DNA of 14,300 nucleotides from Nitrospinota bacterium. Its GTDB lineage: Bacteria > Nitrospinota > Nitrospinia > UBA9942. Below, one piece after another: positions 10,104 through 14,300 of this stretch. Under the pieces are notes generated by a model. The model did not search any database. It saw nothing but the letters and a program-made list of their open reading frames with translations, and had not been told where the DNA came from. The stretch's first letter is position 1, and the number at the start of each line of letters is the position of its first letter. The stretch lies in NCBI GenBank assembly GCA_003489165.1, contig DNJG01000063.1, forward strand, positions 12,495 through 26,794. Direction: 5' to 3'. Made by a program: the position numbers and the translations under genes.

Positions 10104-10914
10104 AAATATTTTCTTTTTCCTTTGCCTCATCCCACAACTTATCCATCTCCTCAAGCGAGACATTTTTAAGCTCTCTCCCCTGTTTTGCAATCTCCTCTTC
10201 AATATAGTGAAACCTCTTTATAAACCTGCTTATTGTCTTTCTCAAGGCATCTTCGGGATTTACTTCAATAAAACGGGCTATATTGACGAGGGCAAATAAC
10301 AAATCACCAAGTTCATTCTCCATCTCCTCAGCATTTTTATCTGAAAATGCCTTTCTGAACTCATCCATCTCCTCCTCAACCTTTGCGAATACCTGATCTA
10401 TATGCTCCCAGTCAAACCCAACCCTCGCAGCCTTATCCTGAAGCCTGTGAGCCATAAGGAGTGATGGAAGTTCCTTCGGAACCCCGTCAAGGACTGATTT
10501 TCTCTCCTCATACCCCTTTTCCCTCTTTTTAATGTCTTCCCACTGTGCAAGTGCATCCTTTGCACTAATCCCCCACTTCCCCCCTTTATTAAAGGGGGGT
10601 GAAGGGGGGTTAAATACATGGGGGTGTCTTCTTATCATCTTTTCATGTATCTTTTTAATCACATCGTTTATATCAAATTCCCCCATATCCTTTGAAATCT
10701 GGGCATGAAATAGTATCTGAAAGAGCAAATCCCCAAGCTCCTCCTTTATCTTTTCAGGCTTCCCCTCATCAATCGCCTCAAGGACTTCATAGGTTTCTTC
10801 AATCAGATACGGCTTCAGGGACTTTCGGTTCTGCTCCTTGTCCCACGGGCAGCCGTCATTACCACGCAGTCTTTCCATTATTTTTACAAGGTCTTCAAAC
10901 CTCACCTTCTTCAT
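10102..10914 (-). CDS. mazG: Nucleoside triphosphate pyrophosphohydrolase
   Basis: MazG hydrolyses (d)NTPs to NMP and pyrophosphate, cleaning the nucleotide pool. It has 270 residues with two all-alpha MazG domains. The N-terminal one has MERLRGNDGCPWDKEQ (13-28), EETYEVLEAID (39-49) and EELGDLLFQILFHAQ (58-72); the C-terminal one has EEEMDEFRKAF followed by ENELGDLLFALVNIARF. The EExxE and ExxD magnesium ligands are present in both. Between HPHVF (97-101) and ALAQWEDIK the protein carries NPPSPPFNKGGKWGI (102-116), encoded by a palindromic repeat and absent from typical MazG; it lies in the interdomain loop and leaves the domains intact. The ATG at 10914 has no Shine-Dalgarno but a -10-like box 6 bases away. 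The TAG stop overlaps the outer arm of the downstream repeat. It lies between the RM gene and uvrA, all on one strand. Confidence 0.96.
   Translation of the reverse strand: MKKVRFEDLVKIMERLRGNDGCPWDKEQNRKSLKPYLIEETYEVLEAIDEGKPEKIKEELGDLLFQILFHAQISKDMGEFDINDVIKKIHEKMIRRHPHVFNPPSPPFNKGGKWGISAKDALAQWEDIKKREKGYEERKSVLDGVPKELPSLLMAHRLQDKAARVGFDWEHIDQVFAKVEEEMDEFRKAFSDKNAEEMENELGDLLFALVNIARFIEVNPEDALRKTISRFIKRFHYIEEEIAKQGRELKNVSLEEMDKLWDEAKEKENI
10570..10609. repeat. C6/G6 palindromic element inserted in frame in mazG
   Basis: CCCCCCTTTA (10579-10588) and TAAAGGGGGG (10590-10599) form a near-perfect palindrome with one central base. It is flanked by a second C5 run (10570-10574) and G6 run (10604-10609), giving a double hairpin. 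On the coding strand it encodes the PPSPPFNKGG peptide. The same element type occurs at 13986-14028. Confidence 0.88.
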
Positions 10915-10920
10915 ATTTTA

Positions 10921-10949
10921 AATATAACAAAAAAATGCAAAGTAGCCAA
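10921..10949 (-). promoter_or_regulatory. Possible mazG promoter giving a leaderless transcript
   Basis: On the minus strand, TTGGCT (10949-10944, four of six to TTGACA) is followed after 17 bases by TATATT (10926-10921, five of six to TATAAT). Only 6 bases separate the -10 box from the ATG at 10914, and there is no Shine-Dalgarno in between, so transcription would start at or beside the start codon. Confidence 0.42.
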
Positions 10950-10983
10950 AGGGAAATCTATTATTGAGAGATTAAGGTGAGGG

Positions 10984-13900
10984 TTATTCAATCTTTATAA
11001 AGACATCATCAATTGCCTTCTGGATTTCAATTGTCTTCTGGATGGATGTAACAATATTGCAGTAATGCTTTATATCATCAAGGGACAGGCTTCTTCCCTT
11101 CCTATCCTTTAACCACTTATTACAAACCTGATAGCCGCCTATTTGATATTCCCAGATATCCTTTGTAATCCCTTCAAAATACTGGCTCTGGTTGATGTAA
11201 AGATGTTTTTCGTCATATCTTAATTTCTCAACCTTAAAATTTCCCTTGCCCTGCAGTCTGGCAGCAGGTTTGTCAATCTCTGTTGATTTTAGTAAATGCA
11301 AATCAACAAGTCTTTTCCCATATTCAGCCATCTTGATAAAGAGTTTGTAATCTTTTTTGAAGGGGATTCTTGGAAAATCTATCCTTAAAAATTCAGCATA
11401 CTTTGTGCGGTAGGTGTTTGAGTAAAGAATGGCGTAGATGTAATAAAAGATTTGTTCTGGGGATGGCGTCTTCCCGAAATCCATTGTTAATTGTTCAATT
11501 ATTACTTGTGATATATTCGGCTTTTTTGCCAAGTAATCTGCTTCTGGTTCAAAGAGCATCATGACTCTACTCATAGATTGTTTTTTAGGATTATCTTTTT
11601 TCTGGTAAATATACAAGGGCAAAAGAAATGCTATTCCTTTATTGCTGAGCGTTACACGACTTTCAATAATATTATTTGATACAAAGACATGATTAAAAAC
11701 TCCTTCTGCAACCTGCCTAACTGTAACCAACCCTAAATTCTCCTGCATCATGTGTTGCATGACTTCCCCGCGGGAGCGTTCTATAACTGCATCATGATAG
11801 AATATCCACTGTTCATCAAAAGGGCGATATAAAATCTTTATTATTGAGTCCTCCCAATTTTCCTCTTTCCTTATCTTTTCTCTTGCGTCTTTTAATTTCC
11901 AGTTTGATTTATCCTTTAAACCAAAAGTCTGCCTGATAATTTCATCAGGCATCTTTTCATCACAAAACATCCTGATTCGTCTTTTAAGTGTTTCTTTATC
12001 ATAATCAATTACAAAATTATCTCTTGCAGTAACTACTCCTACACTATTTACAGGAAAAATATCAGTTATCTTTGGATAACTTTCATATAACTTTAAGAGT
12101 TTCTCCTCTCTTGGTATAAAAAGATAGAATTCAGATTTTGGCTTCAGCCTTTTCCATTTTGTTGTTTTCATGTAATGGTTTTCCAACCATTTGTATTTAT
12201 CTTCACGAAGACCATAGAGGTCAGCATGGAAAACCTTACACTCATTGTCATTGCGAGCCGAAGGCAAAGCAATCTCTCTCTTTGAAATTGCGGAGCCTGT
12301 TCCGAACCTGTCTTGAGATTGCTTCGGCTCACTTTGTGAGTCTCGCAATGACAGACGAGGAATCTCGTTCCTCGCAATGATATCCTTCCTCTTTACAAAA
12401 ATTGCAATGGCTACTCCCTGCTGAATATCAAAGACATTCTCATCTTTACTTCCATCAGGACATTTTTCTTTTTTGAGACTGTTGCCATGTAAGTCTAAGA
12501 TGTAAATCTCATTAAAGCTATTCATCAAGGACTGACGCATACCCCTGAAGGTCGGGTTGTCAAGGTAACTGTGATTAGTAATAAATCCCAAAACACCTTC
12601 ACCAGCATTATCAATCTTCCACTGGGCAAAGCGGATAAATTTTACATAGTCATCCTGAAGCCACTTAGGGTTTTTCTCACCGAGAGGCTTTCCATCAACC
12701 TTATAGTAAGCCTTAATCTCTGTTGAAATCCAATCTCCGATATTGGTTGAATGCCCTGAATAGGGCGGGTTGCCAAGGATTACAAGAATAGGCTGTTCTT
12801 TCTTAACTTTGCCTGCCAGATGGGATTCTTCGGAAAGAGAAGACATGCCGGGCAGTTCTGTCTGGGCAAGTTCTTCCATTTCAAGGGTATTTGTTAAATA
12901 GAGTTTAAATCTGTCATCCTCATGGAGTCTGTAGCCAAGCTCCTCTAATAAAAAAGACATCTTGAGATGCCCTACTGCATAGGGTGCCATTATAAGCTCA
13001 AAGGCATAAAAGTTTTTGAGGATATGCTCTTTTATGAATTTTTCTTTACCGCCTTCGCCATATTTGCTGACGAATTCGTCAACTGCTAATTTAGACGCCT
13101 CAGCTAAAAATGTAAGTGTCCCCGCGGCAGGGTCTAATACTGTAACTGAGTTACTTACAAATCCATCCTTTCTGTTAAAATCATTTTTCAGGATGTTATG
13201 CAAAGAATGGACAATATAGGAGACAACAGGTTCAGGGGTGTAATAAACTCCTCTCTTTTCCCTTGTTTGAGGGTCGTATTCTGTAAGAAAGGTCTCATAG
13301 AAATGGACAACAGGGTCTTTCCCCTTTCCTTCATGAAAGTATTGATGGAGTATCTTATTTACATCTGTAACTGACAGAACTTCTGAAATATCATCAATAA
13401 TCCATTCCATCTGTTTTGGTAAATCACCAAGAGAGACAAACTTAAAGACATCTCTCAAGATTCCAATGGTGCGTGGGATATTATCGTAGGCAAGTTTTCT
13501 ATTGAAGCTGTTCTCTGAGCGTGTTCTCGCTGCAAAGAGTCCATAAGTAATAGTTTGTGAATAAAGGTCTGCAAAGTCCTCTTTTGAAAGACCGCTTATA
13601 AGGTATTTTCTGAATGCCTCATAAAAGCCTAAAATAAAGCCTTTTCCTCTCCTCTCCTCTTCATTCAACTCCTGCGTAATAACCTCATCCTTTAAAAACC
13701 TTGTCCTCTTTGCCAATTCAATTGCAAGGGTCTTGGCGTCATAAACCTTTGGCAGGGAAAAGGAGAAGAATTTTTCCAACAGGTTAAAAAATTCAGCCTC
13801 TTTTTCTACAGGAGGGATGGTTTTGAGTTTGTGAATAATAAAGGGTCTTGAGATAAGAACTCTATCTGTCAATTCACCGTTGCGATAGAGTCTGAATTCT

Positions 13901-14256
13901 GAAAAATTTGTTAATATAAGATTTGGGAATGTTTGAAGATAACGTTTTAGCTGGTCTGTAGTTTCTATCTGGTCTAAATGCTCAACCCCCCTGTGTCCCC
14001 CCTTATTAAGGGGGGAATTAAAGGGGGGTGCTTTGGCTTCAATGTAGCCGACTATATGCTGTTTCCCATCCCAGATTCTTAAATCAGGATTGCCTGCCTC
14101 TGTCTTTTTGGGAAGGGTAGTTATATGAATATTTTTAAGACCCTGATGTTCCTTATATCTATCTAATAGGTCTTCAAGACAGGAGTAATAGCTTTCCTCT
14201 CTTGCATCGCCCCGACTGGCTTTCTCAAATATCTCTTTCAGATAGGCTTTTAACAT
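10984..14256 (-). CDS. Fused restriction-modification enzyme, type IIG / type ISP-like (PD-ExK nuclease + N6-adenine methyltransferase + specificity domain)
   Basis: A 1090-residue single-chain RM protein. The N-terminal nuclease has GNPDLRIWDG with D58 and YIEAK with E73 and K75, a PD-(D/E)xK site. A helical linker runs from about 100 to 330. The adenine methyltransferase begins GVYYTPEPVVSYIV (336-349), with SAM motif DPAAGTLTFL (375-384) and catalytic NPPY (496-499). The C-terminus has IWEYQIGGYQVCNKWLKDRK (from 1034) and DDIKHY, typical of the type ISP (LlaBIII-like) specificity domain. The SF2 helicase of true type ISP enzymes is absent, so it resembles type IIG. Two repeat-encoded segments are inserted: residues ~76-91, immediately after the catalytic Lys, and ~626-671, before KVFHADLYGL. 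Both keep the frame. The nuclease may be impaired; the methyltransferase core is intact. No separate S, M or R gene is visible. The target sequence cannot be predicted. Confidence 0.88.
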   Translation of the reverse strand: MLKAYLKEIFEKASRGDAREESYYSCLEDLLDRYKEHQGLKNIHITTLPKKTEAGNPDLRIWDGKQHIVGYIEAKAPPFNSPLNKGGHRGVEHLDQIETTDQLKRYLQTFPNLILTNFSEFRLYRNGELTDRVLISRPFIIHKLKTIPPVEKEAEFFNLLEKFFSFSLPKVYDAKTLAIELAKRTRFLKDEVITQELNEEERRGKGFILGFYEAFRKYLISGLSKEDFADLYSQTITYGLFAARTRSENSFNRKLAYDNIPRTIGILRDVFKFVSLGDLPKQMEWIIDDISEVLSVTDVNKILHQYFHEGKGKDPVVHFYETFLTEYDPQTREKRGVYYTPEPVVSYIVHSLHNILKNDFNRKDGFVSNSVTVLDPAAGTLTFLAEASKLAVDEFVSKYGEGGKEKFIKEHILKNFYAFELIMAPYAVGHLKMSFLLEELGYRLHEDDRFKLYLTNTLEMEELAQTELPGMSSLSEESHLAGKVKKEQPILVILGNPPYSGHSTNIGDWISTEIKAYYKVDGKPLGEKNPKWLQDDYVKFIRFAQWKIDNAGEGVLGFITNHSYLDNPTFRGMRQSLMNSFNEIYILDLHGNSLKKEKCPDGSKDENVFDIQQGVAIAIFVKRKDIIARNEIPRLSLRDSQSEPKQSQDRFGTGSAISKREIALPSARNDNECKVFHADLYGLREDKYKWLENHYMKTTKWKRLKPKSEFYLFIPREEKLLKLYESYPKITDIFPVNSVGVVTARDNFVIDYDKETLKRRIRMFCDEKMPDEIIRQTFGLKDKSNWKLKDAREKIRKEENWEDSIIKILYRPFDEQWIFYHDAVIERSRGEVMQHMMQENLGLVTVRQVAEGVFNHVFVSNNIIESRVTLSNKGIAFLLPLYIYQKKDNPKKQSMSRVMMLFEPEADYLAKKPNISQVIIEQLTMDFGKTPSPEQIFYYIYAILYSNTYRTKYAEFLRIDFPRIPFKKDYKLFIKMAEYGKRLVDLHLLKSTEIDKPAARLQGKGNFKVEKLRYDEKHLYINQSQYFEGITKDIWEYQIGGYQVCNKWLKDRKGRSLSLDDIKHYCNIVTSIQKTIEIQKAIDDVFIKIE
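12247..12380. repeat. TCATTGCGAG-type palindromic element inside the RM gene
   Basis: The left end is GTCATTGCGAG (12247-12257) running to AATCTC (12276); the right end runs from GAGATTGC (12315-12322) through GGCTC to CTCGCAATGAC (12342-12352). The ends are inverted copies. An extra piece follows, with a perfect hairpin CGAGGAA (12356-12362) / TTCCTCG (12368-12374) and a second GCAATGA. It is translated on the coding strand as a low-complexity stretch (REIALPSARNDNE at one end, IIARNEIPRLSLRDS at the other) with no stop codon. To my knowledge such TCATTGCGAG palindromes are common dispersed repeats in diverse bacteria. Confidence 0.88.
13986..14028. repeat. C6/G6 palindromic element inserted in frame in the RM nuclease domain
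   Basis: CCCCCC (13986-13991), CCCCCCTTA (13997-14005), TAAGGGGGG (14007-14015) and GGGGGG (14023-14028) form a double palindrome with the same plan as 10570-10609. It encodes PPFNSPLNKGGHRG on the minus strand, read in the same frame relative to the element as in mazG (both give NKGG). Confidence 0.88.
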
Positions 14257-14300
14257 TTTGTGCCGGTAAGGTAAGATTCATACTGCCTGTTCTGTAGCCT

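Noticed and set aside
10398..10619. 73-residue open frame overlapping mazG
   Set aside because: It is a shadow of mazG in another frame, opened by the C6/G6 palindrome, with no start signal or family features.
12168..12377. Open frame on the minus strand within the RM gene (CHCETHKVSRSN-type peptide)
   Set aside because: It is the alternative-frame translation of the TCATTGCGAG repeat; such peptides are typical artefacts of this repeat family.
10984..14256. Larger defence island around the RM gene
   Set aside because: Neighbouring genes are housekeeping (mazG, uvrA); no other defence family, integrase or transposase is visible in the window.

Overview
The window holds seven protein genes and two tRNA genes from a Gram-negative-type bacterium of moderate, somewhat AT-rich composition. 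The gene content (short-form adenosylhomocysteinase, SPOR-domain protein, membrane spermidine-synthase-like protein) and the many periodic or palindromic repeats suggest an uncultured Nitrospirota or deltaproteobacterial-type lineage. This assignment is only an inference; no marker gene in the window settles it.

Layout. Bases 1-2948 (+): the 3' two thirds of metK, then ahcY, then a membrane-anchored SPOR protein. metK and ahcY are two steps of the activated methyl cycle (SAM synthesis and removal of S-adenosylhomocysteine). Bases 3060-3144 (+): tRNA-Leu(GAG). Bases 3160-5601 (-): a large multi-pass membrane protein with a spermidine-synthase-like core. Bases 5704-6771 (+): apbE, FAD:protein FMN transferase, divergent from the membrane gene. 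Bases 6836-6912 (+): initiator tRNA-fMet with a TTGACA promoter. Bases 7011-14256 (-), read right to left: a fused type IIG / type ISP-like restriction-modification protein, then mazG (NTP pyrophosphohydrolase), then uvrA (excinuclease subunit A). The last three share a direction. uvrA and mazG fit a DNA-repair and nucleotide-sanitation theme, but no operon can be proven. Bases 14257-14300 show nothing recognisable beyond the upstream side of the RM gene. No gene-free stretch reaches 300 bases; the longest, about 240 bases between uvrA and mazG, is almost entirely repeat.

The striking feature is the repeats, which come in two classes. (1) Four spacers or gene edges (703-765, 2074-2161, 2966-3046, 9871-10103) are filled by degenerate short-unit arrays. 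The first half repeats a 7-, 8-, 9- or 10-base word and the second half repeats its reverse complement, so each array is both periodic and palindromic. The words differ between spacers. The 9871-10103 spacer is three such palindromes nested inside one another. A related heptamer/hairpin element forms the first codons of apbE. (2) Three palindromic elements sit in frame inside proteins: a C6/G6 palindrome in mazG, another of the same family right after the catalytic E-x-K of the RM nuclease, and a TCATTGCGAG-type element of about 106 bases inside the RM methyltransferase region. Both classes avoid breaking the host genes.
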